DNA of 64,000 nucleotides from Nonomuraea maritima (GTDB lineage Bacteria; Actinomycetota; Actinomycetes; Streptosporangiales; Streptosporangiaceae), in the NCBI RefSeq assembly GCF_900100395.1, contig NZ_FNFB01000009.1, positions 124,001 through 188,000 on the forward strand. The letters run 5' to 3'. The notes beneath the pieces are model-generated. The model worked only from the letters and a program-made list of their open reading frames with translations, was not told the origin of the DNA and ran no database searches. Positions 25,974-33,816 of this stretch are shown here, piece after piece. Within the stretch, counting starts at the first letter, position 1. Every line of letters starts with the position of its first letter. A program made the translations under genes and the position numbers.

Positions 25974-26657
25974 TCAGGACGCGGGACGGTCCGCTTCACC
26001 CCCGGCCTGAAGGCCGGAGCGCTGCGGACGACGCTGGTAGCGGCGGGCGTGCGGCCGGTACTCGCCGTACCACTCCGCCTCGTGCAGGGCGTTCAGAAAG
26101 GACGCGGGGCCGTCGAAGTCCGGCATCTCCAGATACGCGGCCCCCACTCCGTCGGCGTCGTGCGCGTCCGACCCGACCGTGCCCGGCAGCCCCCAGGCCC
26201 GCGCGGTGCGCAGCGCGGCCCGGTTGTGCTCCTCGTCGGCGGTCTTGGCGTTGAAGACCTCGACCGCGTCGATCATCCCGGCGGCGCACATCGCGTCGAG
26301 GCGGGCGCCCGCGCCGAAGCGGTGCGGATCGTACGGGTGCGGCGCGCACACGATGCCGCCCTGCGCCCGGACGCGCTCGACCGCCCGCGCGGCGGGCAGC
26401 ACGTACGGCACCCGCTCGGTGAGGAACAGCCCGATCAGCTCACCGGAGCCGGTGCGGATCTCCTCGCCCGGCACCACGCGCACGCCGACCGCGCGGGACA
26501 GCTCCTCCGCGGTGCCCGCCAGGTGGTTGTGGTCGGTGACGCACACGACGTCGATCCGGAGGGCGGCCACGCGCTCGGCCAGCTGGTCGAGCGTCATGAC
26601 GGAGTCGCCGGAGTCGACGGTGTGCAGGTGACAGTCGACGCGCACCCGGCCCGCCAT
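25974..26657 (-). CDS. PHP-domain metal-dependent phosphoesterase
   Basis: 227 residues with the four PHP motifs: VDCHLHTVDSGD (motif I), VTDHNHLAGT (II), CAPHPYDPHR (III) and TVGSDAHDADGVG (IV), which together ligate two or three metal ions. Related small PHP proteins are 3'-5' nucleoside-bisphosphate phosphatases or RNA/DNA trimming enzymes (YciV/RNase AM group). ATG 26657 starts just before motif I; the in-frame sequence upstream runs into the SDR gene. Transcribed behind the SDR gene with a 44-bp gap, probably one operon, though a functional link is not obvious. Confidence 0.82.
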   Translation of the reverse strand: MAGRVRVDCHLHTVDSGDSVMTLDQLAERVAALRIDVVCVTDHNHLAGTAEELSRAVGVRVVPGEEIRTGSGELIGLFLTERVPYVLPAARAVERVRAQGGIVCAPHPYDPHRFGAGARLDAMCAAGMIDAVEVFNAKTADEEHNRAALRTARAWGLPGTVGSDAHDADGVGAAYLEMPDFDGPASFLNALHEAEWYGEYRPHARRYQRRPQRSGLQAGGEADRPAS

Positions 26658-26701
26658 GACCGGCGCCGGCACGGAGATCGCGTTGTACGGGGATTCGCCG
26701 G

Positions 26702-27490
26702 TCAGCGGGGGAGCCCGAGTTCGGCCAGGAGTTCCTGGGAGTAGGCGATGCGGCCGGACAGCTCGCTCGGCGGGGCCTGGCACAGCGCGAGCGCCGCGGC
26801 GGCCATCACCTCCGGCGGCTCGGCGTTCGGGTCGTCCTCGCTGGTGAGCCGGTGGAACAGCGTGCCGGGCGTGGGCACCACCTGGGTCGGGGCGAGCGAG
26901 TTGACCGCGATGCCGTCGGCGTACAGCTCGGCCGCCAGGCCGGTGGTCAGGCGTTCGAGCGCCGCCTTGCACATGCCGTACACGGTGCCGCCCAGCCGCG
27001 CGAACGGACCAGGAGGAAGGGTCGGGTGGCGGGCGGCCACGGACGAGATGTTGAGTATCCAGCCCCGCCCGCGCTCCCGCATGCCGGGGATGACCAGTTG
27101 CGCGAGGTGCGTCGGCGCGGTCACCTGCACCTCGAACATCAGCGCGTAGCGGCGGGCGGTGAACTCGCTCACCGGCGTGAAGTAGGTGACGGCGGCGTTG
27201 TTGACCAGGATGTCGATCTCGCCGAGGCGCTCGCGCACCTGCTCGACCAGGCGTTCACGGTCGGACGGCACGGCGAGGTCGGCCTGGACGATCTCCGCAG
27301 TCCCGCCCTTGGCGCGGATGCCGGCGACCGTGTCCTCGAGGGTGCCGGGCAGCCGGCTGGTGCCGGGTGACACCGTGCGCGCGCTCACCGCGACGCGTGC
27401 GCCCGCCGCGGCGAACTCCGCCGCGATGGCGGCGCCGATGCCCCTGCTGGCGCCGGTGACGAGTGCGACCTTTCCGTCGAGTGCCCGCAT
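26702..27490 (-). CDS. Short-chain dehydrogenase/reductase
   Basis: 262 residues. Rossmann NAD(P) motif TGASRGIG at residues 12-19, NNAA at the end of strand 4, and the catalytic Ser (NISSVAA) and Y-x3-K (YGMCKAA). Arg in VSARTVSP after strand 2 suggests NADP preference. Length fits classical SDRs; substrate unknown, and an insertion after the active site (RHPTLPPGPFARLGG) is not typical. ATG 27490 has GGAGAGG upstream. A palindrome at 27517-27531 just upstream looks like its operator, and a regulator gene lies 74 bp upstream in the same orientation. Confidence 0.85.
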   Translation of the reverse strand: MRALDGKVALVTGASRGIGAAIAAEFAAAGARVAVSARTVSPGTSRLPGTLEDTVAGIRAKGGTAEIVQADLAVPSDRERLVEQVRERLGEIDILVNNAAVTYFTPVSEFTARRYALMFEVQVTAPTHLAQLVIPGMRERGRGWILNISSVAARHPTLPPGPFARLGGTVYGMCKAALERLTTGLAAELYADGIAVNSLAPTQVVPTPGTLFHRLTSEDDPNAEPPEVMAAAALALCQAPPSELSGRIAYSQELLAELGLPR

Positions 27491-27516
27491 CGTGCCTCTC
27501 CTTCGCGTGACCGTAC

Positions 27517-27531
27517 TAGAACTAGATTCTA
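27517..27531. promoter_or_regulatory. Palindromic operator before the SDR gene
   Basis: TAGAA, CTAGA, TTCTA is a perfect inverted repeat in an AT-rich patch 27-41 bp upstream of the SDR start. Its look (ACTAGAACTAGATTCTA) is like TetR-type sites of actinobacterial lipid and steroid genes, but no TetR gene is adjacent. The promoter probably overlaps it. Confidence 0.5.
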
Positions 27532-27563
27532 AAATCAGGTCACGGCGGCGCGCTGTCAAGCGA

Positions 27564-28142
27564 TCACTTGGCAGCGGGGCGTGCCCGCACGTGCATGCGC
27601 TCGCCCTGTGGGCCGAACAGCGCCAGCACCTCGGCGGGCTCGTCGCCGGGATTGGCGAAGGCGTGCGGCGTCCGGGTGTCGAACTCCGCCGCCTCGCCGG
27701 CCGTGAGGACCACGTCGTGCGGGCCGAGCAGCAGCCGCAGCGTCCCGGACAGCACGTACAGCCACTCGTAGCCCTCGTGGACGCGCCGCTCCGGCTCGAA
27801 GCCCGGCCAGCGCGGCGGGAAGATCTGCTTGAACGCCTGGAGCCCGCCCGGCCGGCGACTCAGCGGGATGTACGTCATGCCGAAACGCTCGACCGGCCGC
27901 ATGTGCACCCGTGGGTCTCCGGTCACGGGCGCGTCGATCAGCACGTCGAGCTGGATCTGGTACGCCCCGGCCAGCAGGAGCAGCAGCTCCAGCGTCGGCT
28001 TGCGCTGCCCCGACTCCAGCCGCGACAGCGTGCTCACCGAGATGCCGGTGCTCGCCGAGAGCTGCGCCAGCGTCGTGCCCCGCTCCTGGCGCAACGCCCG
28101 CAACCGGGGGCCCACCGCCTGGATGATCTCGTCCAGTTCCAC
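27564..28142 (-). CDS. XRE-type regulator with cupin sensor domain
   Basis: 192 residues: N-terminal HTH_XRE (RLRALRQERGTTLAQLSASTGISVSTLSRLESGQRKPTLELLLLL, about 12-62) and a C-terminal cupin (about 110-180: RVHEGYEWLYVLSGTLRLLLG ... EAAEFDTRTPHAFANPG). This architecture is common in small-molecule-responsive repressors such as PuuR-like proteins. GTG start. It is divergent from the FAD-oxidoreductase/methyltransferase fusion, with a palindrome in the 89-bp gap, so it most likely controls that gene and itself. Confidence 0.85.
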   Translation of the reverse strand: MELDEIIQAVGPRLRALRQERGTTLAQLSASTGISVSTLSRLESGQRKPTLELLLLLAGAYQIQLDVLIDAPVTGDPRVHMRPVERFGMTYIPLSRRPGGLQAFKQIFPPRWPGFEPERRVHEGYEWLYVLSGTLRLLLGPHDVVLTAGEAAEFDTRTPHAFANPGDEPAEVLALFGPQGERMHVRARPAAK

Positions 28143-28152
28143 ACCGAGAAGT

Positions 28153-28167
28153 TTGCCATTCCGGCAA
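28153..28167. promoter_or_regulatory. Palindrome between XRE-cupin and FAD/methyltransferase genes
   Basis: TTGCC, ATTCC, GGCAA is a perfect 5-bp-arm inverted repeat only 11 bp before the regulator start, with a further half-like TTTGGCA at 28172-28178. It is the likely site of the XRE-cupin regulator. Confidence 0.5.
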
Positions 28168-28231
28168 CCGTGTTTGGCACATCGACCCCTCGGCGGCGAC
28201 AGTGGCGCTTCCGGACGAAAGGGGTGGCGAC

Positions 28232-29920
28232 ATGAACGCTACGTACGAGGTGATCGTGATCGGGGGCGGGGCCGCCGGGCTGAGCGGAGCGCTCACGCTC
28301 GGGCGGGCGCGCCGCAAGGTGCTGGTGATCGATGCCGGTTCGCCGCGCAACGCGCCGGCGGACGGCGTGCACAACTTCCTGACCAGCGAGGGCAGGCCGC
28401 CGAAGGAACTGCTGGAGATCGGGCGCGCCGAGGCTGCCGCGTACGGCGCCGCCTTCGTGCCCGGCGTCGTCGCGGCGGCCGAGCGGCTCGACGGCGGACG
28501 CTTCCGCGTCACCCTCCAGGACGGCGCGGCCTACGAGGCCGATCGGCTGCTGGTGGCCACGGGCCTGGTGGACGAGCTGCCCGACGTGCCGGGGCTGCGC
28601 GAGCTCTGGGGCGTGGACGTGCTGCACTGCCCGTACTGCCATGGTTGGGAGGTGCGCGACCAGCCGATCGGGGTGCTGGCGGTGGGGCCGCAGGCCGTGC
28701 ACCAGGCGCTGATGTGGCGGCAATGGAGCGACGACGTGACGTTGTTCCTGCACACCGCGCCCGAGCCGGGCGAGGAGGCGCGCGAGCAGCTCGCGGCTCG
28801 GGGCGTCACCGTGGTGGAGGGCGAGGTGGCCGGGCTGACGCTGGCGGACGACCGCCTGCGCGGCGTGCGGCTGGCGGACGGCCGCGAGATCCCGCGCCGG
28901 GCGCTGGTCGTCGCGTCCCGGCTGACCGCCCGCACCCAGCCGCTGTTCGGGCTGGGGCTGGAGGTCTCCGAGCAGGAGATGGGCGGCCAGGCGATCGGCG
29001 CGCGCGTCGCCACGGGCCCGATGGGTGCGACGAGCGTGCCGGGCGTGTACGCGGCAGGCAACGTCACGGACGTCCAGGAGCAGGTCATCGGCGCCGCGGC
29101 GGCGGGCGTCCGCGCGGCGGCCGCCATCAACGGCGACCTCATCGCCCAGGAAACGGCCGCCGCCGTAGCCGCTCTCCGCGCGGCACGCGCTCACGAACGG
29201 CTTGAGGAGGGACGCCCCTCCTCCGAAGCGCCGGAGAAGGGGCGCGCTGCCGAGCGGTCGGAGGAGGGACCGGTGCCCGAGGCGGAGGATCCGGTTTCGG
29301 AGGCGGAAGCGTGGGATGCCCGTTATCGGGAGAGCGGGTGGATCTGGAGCGGCAGGCCGAACCCCATGCTCGTCCGCGAGGTCGCCGACCTGCCACCCGG
29401 TCGCGCCCTGGACCTGGGGTCAGGGGAGGGAGGTGACGCGATGTGGCTGGCGGGCCGCGGATGGCGGGTCACCGCCGCCGACATCTCGAACGTCGCCCTC
29501 GAACGGGCCGCCGCGCGAGCGGCCGAGGCGGGCCTGGCCGACCGCGTCGACTGGCAGCAGCACGACCTCGGAGCCTCGTTCCCCGAGGGCGCCTACGACC
29601 TCGTCTCCGCGTTCTTCCTGCACTCCTGGGGCGACATGCCGCGCGAGAAGATCCTGCGCAACGCCGCCGCGGCCGTCGCGCCAGGGGGAGTCCTGCTGAT
29701 CGTCGGCCATGTGGCCGGCCGGCCAGAAGAACACGGGCACGGCCACGGGCACCCGGCAACGCTCCTCCCCACGCCGCACGAGGTGCTGGCCTCCCTCGAC
29801 CTGCCCATGAACGAGTGGGACGTACTCCGCTGCGAGGAGTACGAACGCACCCCCGAGACGGCGAACGGCGACCTCGGCCACCGCAAGGACAACATCCTCG
29901 AACTCCGCCGCCACCCCTGA
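28232..29920 (+). CDS. FAD oxidoreductase (thioredoxin-reductase-like) fused to SAM methyltransferase
   Basis: 562 residues. Residues 1-310 form a two-dinucleotide-domain flavoprotein: FAD motif VIGGGAAGLSGALTLGRARR, CPYCHGWEV (a CxxC like thioredoxin reductases), and VPGVYAAGNVTD closing the FAD site. A charged linker (about 320-370, Glu/Ala/Pro-rich) leads to a class I methyltransferase (about 375-560; LDLGSGEGGDAMWLAGRGWRVTAADIS, then DLVSAFFLHSW). The second half looks like TehB/thiopurine-type enzymes acting on small thiols, chalcogen oxyanions or halides. The same fusion is seen in other actinobacteria; a role in reducing and then methylating a substrate is plausible inference. ATG 28232 follows AAAGGGG. 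Confidence 0.85.
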   Translation: MNATYEVIVIGGGAAGLSGALTLGRARRKVLVIDAGSPRNAPADGVHNFLTSEGRPPKELLEIGRAEAAAYGAAFVPGVVAAAERLDGGRFRVTLQDGAAYEADRLLVATGLVDELPDVPGLRELWGVDVLHCPYCHGWEVRDQPIGVLAVGPQAVHQALMWRQWSDDVTLFLHTAPEPGEEAREQLAARGVTVVEGEVAGLTLADDRLRGVRLADGREIPRRALVVASRLTARTQPLFGLGLEVSEQEMGGQAIGARVATGPMGATSVPGVYAAGNVTDVQEQVIGAAAAGVRAAAAINGDLIAQETAAAVAALRAARAHERLEEGRPSSEAPEKGRAAERSEEGPVPEAEDPVSEAEAWDARYRESGWIWSGRPNPMLVREVADLPPGRALDLGSGEGGDAMWLAGRGWRVTAADISNVALERAAARAAEAGLADRVDWQQHDLGASFPEGAYDLVSAFFLHSWGDMPREKILRNAAAAVAPGGVLLIVGHVAGRPEEHGHGHGHPATLLPTPHEVLASLDLPMNEWDVLRCEEYERTPETANGDLGHRKDNILELRRHP

Positions 29921-30060
29921 CCCCACCGGCGAGCGGTCAGGTGCCGGACCGCGGGATTGCCACCCCTCACCTCCACCGGCGAGCGGTCAGGTGGCGGTTC
30001 TCGGGGCAGCCACCTCTTACCTCCGCCGATCAGGTGGCTGACCACGTGGTCGATGCCGGA
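29910..30060 (+). repeat. Three degenerate 50-bp tandem units starting in the methyltransferase stop region
   Basis: CCACCGGCGAGCGGTCAGGTG occurs at 29923 and again at 29973, each preceded by GCCACCCCT; a third degenerate unit (GCCACCTCTTACCTCCGCCGATCAGGTGG) begins near 30010. The first unit starts in the last codons of the gene, so the stop lies inside it. No gene is evident in 29921-30191. Confidence 0.65.
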
Positions 30061-30154
30061 GGGGGCGGAGGTCTCATGGTCGATCGTCATGAGCCCCGAG
30101 CGTAGGAACAGGACGCTCAACCCCCGGTCGAAACGTCCCCGCGGACCACGCGGC

Positions 30155-30185
30155 GGGCGTGACCGGTCGGACGCCGGTCACGCCC
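30155..30185. terminator. Perfect 12-bp stem, bidirectional terminator
   Basis: GGGCGTGACCGG, TCGGACG, CCGGTCACGCCC forms a perfect stem between the convergent methyltransferase-fusion gene and manA, 6 bp from the manA stop. It probably ends both transcripts. Confidence 0.75.
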
Positions 30186-30191
30186 GGGGGG

Positions 30192-31394
30192 TCACCCGAC
30201 GTCGCCCGGCTGGGCGCGGTAGAGCGTCCCCTTCCCGGTGAGCGGCACCGGAGCGGCCCCTGCCGGGACGAACGCCGACTGCCCCGGCCGCAGCGCCGGC
30301 TCGTCGCCGAGCCGCGCCTCGCCGTCGAGACACAGGACGATCTGCGGAACGCCCGCGGGCAGCGCGTACGTCTCGTCGTCCGTCAGCTCGTAGCGCGTCA
30401 GCGCGAACTCGGCCACCGGCGGCCGGTAGTCGTACGCGCCGGGGACGTCGTGCGACGGCTCCACCAGGTGCGGCTCGGACGGCGTGAAGCCGACCACCCG
30501 CATCAGCTCCGCCACGTCCACGTGCTTGGACGTGAGCCCGCAGCGCAGCACGTTGTCGGAGTTGGCCATGATCTCCACGCCGATGCCGCCGAGGTAGGCG
30601 TGCGGGACCCCGGCGCCGAGGTAGAGGGCCTCGCCCGGACGCAGGCTGACGTGGTTGAGCAGCAGCGCGGCGGCGATCCCCGCGTCGCCGGGGTAGGCGC
30701 GGGCGATGTCGCCGTACGCGACCAGCTCGCCCTCACGCACGTCGAGCAGCGCCCGCTCGACCTCGGCGCGCAGGGGCCGCGCGGCGTCGTCGAGCATGGC
30801 GGCGAACACCTCGCGCAGCGCCTGGTCGGGCGGCGCGGTGCGCAGCGTGTCGATCCACGGCCGCAGCCCCGGCAGGCCGAGGCCGTCGAGCAGGCCGGCC
30901 GTGGCGGCCGGGTCGCGGAAGCCGCACAGCCCGTGGAACGGCGTGACCGCGCACACCATCTCGGGCTTGTGCGAGGCGTCCTTGTAGGTGCGGGCGAAGG
31001 CGTCGAGCGGGATGCCGCGGGCCTCCTCTGCGGCGTACCCGGCGCGGGCCTGCTCGGTGGTGGGGTGGACCTGGAGGGAGAGCGGACGCTCGATGGCGAG
31101 CACCTTGAGCAGGTAGGGGAGGGCGGCGCCGAAGCGGCCCGCGGTGCGCTCGCCGAGGGTCGCGGCGGGCTCGCGGGCGATGAGCTCGTTCAGCGGGACG
31201 CCCCCGGCGAGCGAGGGCGCGCCCGGGTGGGCGCCCATCCACAGCTCGGCCTGGGGCTCGCCGGTCGGCTCTGTGCCGAACAACTCGGGCAGGGCGGTGA
31301 CCGAGCCCCAGTCGTAGGGGCGGATCGCGGTGACCAGTCGCAGTGGGGTGGTGAGGTCGGGGTGTGGCACGGCGTCGGCTCCAATCGTCGTCAT
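30192..31394 (-). CDS. manA: Mannose-6-phosphate isomerase, class I
   Basis: 400 residues. Interconverts mannose-6-phosphate and fructose-6-phosphate with zinc, feeding GDP-mannose and mannosylated glycans. Family features: IRPYDWGS near the N-terminus, AELWMGAHPGAPS, PYLLKVLAIERPLSLQVHP (with the zinc-binding Gln and His), ASHKPEMVCAVTPFHGLCGFR (zinc Glu), and the later GIGVEIMANSDNVLRCGLTSKHVDV block holding the final His and Arg. Full length, one intact frame. No ribosome site is obvious. It stands alone between a terminator and a P450 operon. Confidence 0.93.
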   Translation of the reverse strand: MTTIGADAVPHPDLTTPLRLVTAIRPYDWGSVTALPELFGTEPTGEPQAELWMGAHPGAPSLAGGVPLNELIAREPAATLGERTAGRFGAALPYLLKVLAIERPLSLQVHPTTEQARAGYAAEEARGIPLDAFARTYKDASHKPEMVCAVTPFHGLCGFRDPAATAGLLDGLGLPGLRPWIDTLRTAPPDQALREVFAAMLDDAARPLRAEVERALLDVREGELVAYGDIARAYPGDAGIAAALLLNHVSLRPGEALYLGAGVPHAYLGGIGVEIMANSDNVLRCGLTSKHVDVAELMRVVGFTPSEPHLVEPSHDVPGAYDYRPPVAEFALTRYELTDDETYALPAGVPQIVLCLDGEARLGDEPALRPGQSAFVPAGAAPVPLTGKGTLYRAQPGDVG

Positions 31395-31495
31395 GGAGCG
31401 TAGAACGCGATCGCCCGATGAGCGTAATCGGGCCCGGCCCGGGTCGGCGGCGGGCAGTTCTTCGGTCCGCCGCCGACCGGCACCGCTCGTCGGTG

Positions 31496-32731
31496 CTAAC
31501 GGCCCGCGCGTGGGCCGAGCAGGACGGGCATCGTCCTGGTGCTGTTGCCGAGCAGGGTGTTCAGCGGGGCCAGCTCCTCAGGAGCGGCGGCCGGGGCGAT
31601 CTGCGGGAACGCCGCGAACAGCGCCGACAGCGCCACCTCCGCCTCCAGCCGCGCCAGCGGCGCGCCGAGGCAGAAGTGCGGCCCGTGCCCGAACGACAGG
31701 TGGTTGACCGGCTGCCGCGTCAGGTCGTAGACGTGGGCGCTCTCCCCGTACTGTTCCGGGTCGCGCCCGGCCGAGGCGAAGCAGGCCAGCACCGGCTCTC
31801 CCGCGCGCAGCGCGACGCCCTCGACCTCGACGTCGCGCCTGGCGTAGCGCATCGGGAAGTAGGCGATCGGCGAGTCCCAGCGCAGCGTCTCCTCGACGGC
31901 CGCGCTGAACGGGCACTCCCCGCTGGTCAGCAGCTTGACCTGGTCGGGCGCGTTCACCAGGGCGCCGATCGCGTTCGTGATCAGGTTGACCGTGGTCACG
32001 TGCCCGGCGATGAACAGCAGCTCGATCGTGGCGAACAACTCGTCGTTCGACAGGCGTCCGCCGTCGCGCTCGCGCAGCTCGATCAGGTCGGTGATGAGGT
32101 CCTCGCCGGGCGTACCGCGGCGCTCCTCGATGATCTGCCCGAGCAGCACGTGCAGGTCGTGACGGAGCTCGGGCGAGTCGTCGGGACCGCCGCCGATCTG
32201 CGCCACCGCGTCGGTCAGCTCGTGCAGCCGCTCCTGGTGCGCGTCCGGGATGCCGATCATGTACGAGATCACGTCGCGCGGCAGCGGATAGGCGAACTCC
32301 TTCCGCATGTCCACCGGCTGGTCGGGCGGGAAGCCGGCGAGCCGGTCGATCAGCTCGGCGGTGAGCTGCTCGATCCGCGGCCGCAGCGCCTTCAGCCGCC
32401 GCGGCGAGAACGCGGCCGTCAGCGGCTGGCGCAGCCGCCGGTGCTCCTCGCCCTCGGCGTTGAGCATCGAGGTGTCGGTGACGATGCGGTCGATCGCGGT
32501 CCCGGACGGCGCGGCCGCACGTGCAGCCGCGTCCCAGAAGCGGATGTCTCGCGACATGTCCGGATGTGTCAGTACGGCCAGCAGCGTGGCGTACCGGGTG
32601 GCGGCCCACACCGGCACGCCCTCCGCCGTCACGGGCACGAGCGGACCGGCCCGCCGCAACCGGTCGTTGTCGGCGTGCAGGTCGCTCGTGGCCGGATCGA
32701 GGATGAAGCGGCTGTCGTCGGTCATGGTCAT
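31496..32731 (-). CDS. Cytochrome P450 of a small biosynthetic operon
   Basis: 411 residues. Heme loop SFGHGPHFCLGAPLA with ligand Cys354 and K-helix EETLR. The I-helix motif reads IAGHVTTVN: the acidic residue usual before the Thr pair (AGHETT) is Val, as in some biosynthetic P450s, so proton delivery may be unusual or the substrate may supply it. The ATG overlaps the stop of the FAD enzyme gene by four bases, making it the third gene of an operon with a cucumopine-synthase-like protein and a FAD oxidase. No ferredoxin is encoded in the operon. Substrate unknown; hydroxylation or coupling of the operon product is the simplest guess. Confidence 0.88.
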   Translation of the reverse strand: MTMTDDSRFILDPATSDLHADNDRLRRAGPLVPVTAEGVPVWAATRYATLLAVLTHPDMSRDIRFWDAAARAAAPSGTAIDRIVTDTSMLNAEGEEHRRLRQPLTAAFSPRRLKALRPRIEQLTAELIDRLAGFPPDQPVDMRKEFAYPLPRDVISYMIGIPDAHQERLHELTDAVAQIGGGPDDSPELRHDLHVLLGQIIEERRGTPGEDLITDLIELRERDGGRLSNDELFATIELLFIAGHVTTVNLITNAIGALVNAPDQVKLLTSGECPFSAAVEETLRWDSPIAYFPMRYARRDVEVEGVALRAGEPVLACFASAGRDPEQYGESAHVYDLTRQPVNHLSFGHGPHFCLGAPLARLEAEVALSALFAAFPQIAPAAAPEELAPLNTLLGNSTRTMPVLLGPRAGR

Positions 32732-33816
32732 CCCGTTCGTCGTGGGCTGACCGCCAGCGCGGTCACGTCCATGCCGGGGTCCAGGTCGAGGTAGAGGTCG
32801 CGGACGAGCTCACCGGCGGCCGGCGCGTTGCACAGGCCGTGACCGGAGAAACCGGTCGCGTACAGGAAGGCCGGCGGCCCGGGACGGTGGCCGATGAAGG
32901 CGGTGCGGTCGGGGCTCGCGTCGCGCAGCCCGGTGACCGCGGTGTGCAGGCCCACCCCGCCCAGGCACGGGTAGACCTCGGCGACCCGGGACGCCACCTC
33001 GCGGCGCCACGACTCGCGGTCCGGGCCCGGATAACCCATGCCGATGAGCAGCCGGTCGCCGCGCAGCCGTACCAGCAGGCCGCTGGCGGCGTGCAGGGTG
33101 ACCGGGATGTCCGGCGTGCCGGGTGCGAGCGGATCCGTGGTGAGCAGTTCCTGCTCGATCGGTTCGGTGAGCGGGATGTCGATCCCGGCGGACCGCAGCA
33201 GCGAGCCCGACCAGGCGCCGGCGGCGCAGACGACGGCGTCCGCGCCGATCTCCCCCTCGGCGGTCCGCACGCGACCCGCCTCCGGGTCGACGGCGGTGAC
33301 CGGGCACCCGGTACGCAGCACAGCCCCGGCCCGCTCGGCCGCCCACGCGTACGCGGTCACGATGGCCGTGGTGTCGGAGATGTAGGCGTCCGGTGAGTAC
33401 GCGGCGGCCAGCAGCGGGATGTCGCCGATGAGCGGGTTGAGCTTTCTGGCCTCCTCCGCCTCGATCAGCCCGACGTCCACGCCGGCGGCGTGCTGGGCGG
33501 GCAGGTCGGCCTCGAAGGCGGTGACCTGCGCCGGCTCGGTGAACAGGACCAGGTAGCCGACCTGCCGCAGCGGCAGGTCCACGCCCGGCCGGGCCGGGAA
33601 GGCCCGGTAGGCGTCGAGGCTGCGCACGCCCAGTGCCGAGCTGATCGCGTTGTTCGCGAAGTAGGAGCGCACCACGTCGGCGGTGGCCCGGGAGGCGCCG
33701 GAGCCGAGCGAGCCGCGTTCCAGCAGCGTCACCTCGACCCCGGCCTCGGCCAGGTGGTAGGCGACCGACAGCCCGATCACGCCGCCGCCGATCACCACCA
33801 CCCGTTTCCCGCTCAT
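32728..33816 (-). CDS. FAD-dependent amine/amino-acid oxidase-like enzyme (DAO fold)
   Basis: 362 residues. The N-terminal VVVIGGGVIGLSVAYHLAEAGVEVTLLERG is a full Rossmann FAD motif, the segment GSGASRATADVVRSYFANN follows, and the C-terminal FLYATGFSGHGLCNAPAAGELVRDL closes the FAD site as in sarcosine oxidase, glycine oxidase and proline dehydrogenase beta-like enzymes. Such enzymes oxidise a C-N bond to an imine with oxygen or another acceptor. It overlaps both operon neighbours by four bases. In this setting it could dehydrogenate a cyclic amino acid made by the first enzyme; this is inference. Confidence 0.82.
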   Translation of the reverse strand: MSGKRVVVIGGGVIGLSVAYHLAEAGVEVTLLERGSLGSGASRATADVVRSYFANNAISSALGVRSLDAYRAFPARPGVDLPLRQVGYLVLFTEPAQVTAFEADLPAQHAAGVDVGLIEAEEARKLNPLIGDIPLLAAAYSPDAYISDTTAIVTAYAWAAERAGAVLRTGCPVTAVDPEAGRVRTAEGEIGADAVVCAAGAWSGSLLRSAGIDIPLTEPIEQELLTTDPLAPGTPDIPVTLHAASGLLVRLRGDRLLIGMGYPGPDRESWRREVASRVAEVYPCLGGVGLHTAVTGLRDASPDRTAFIGHRPGPPAFLYATGFSGHGLCNAPAAGELVRDLYLDLDPGMDVTALAVSPRRTG

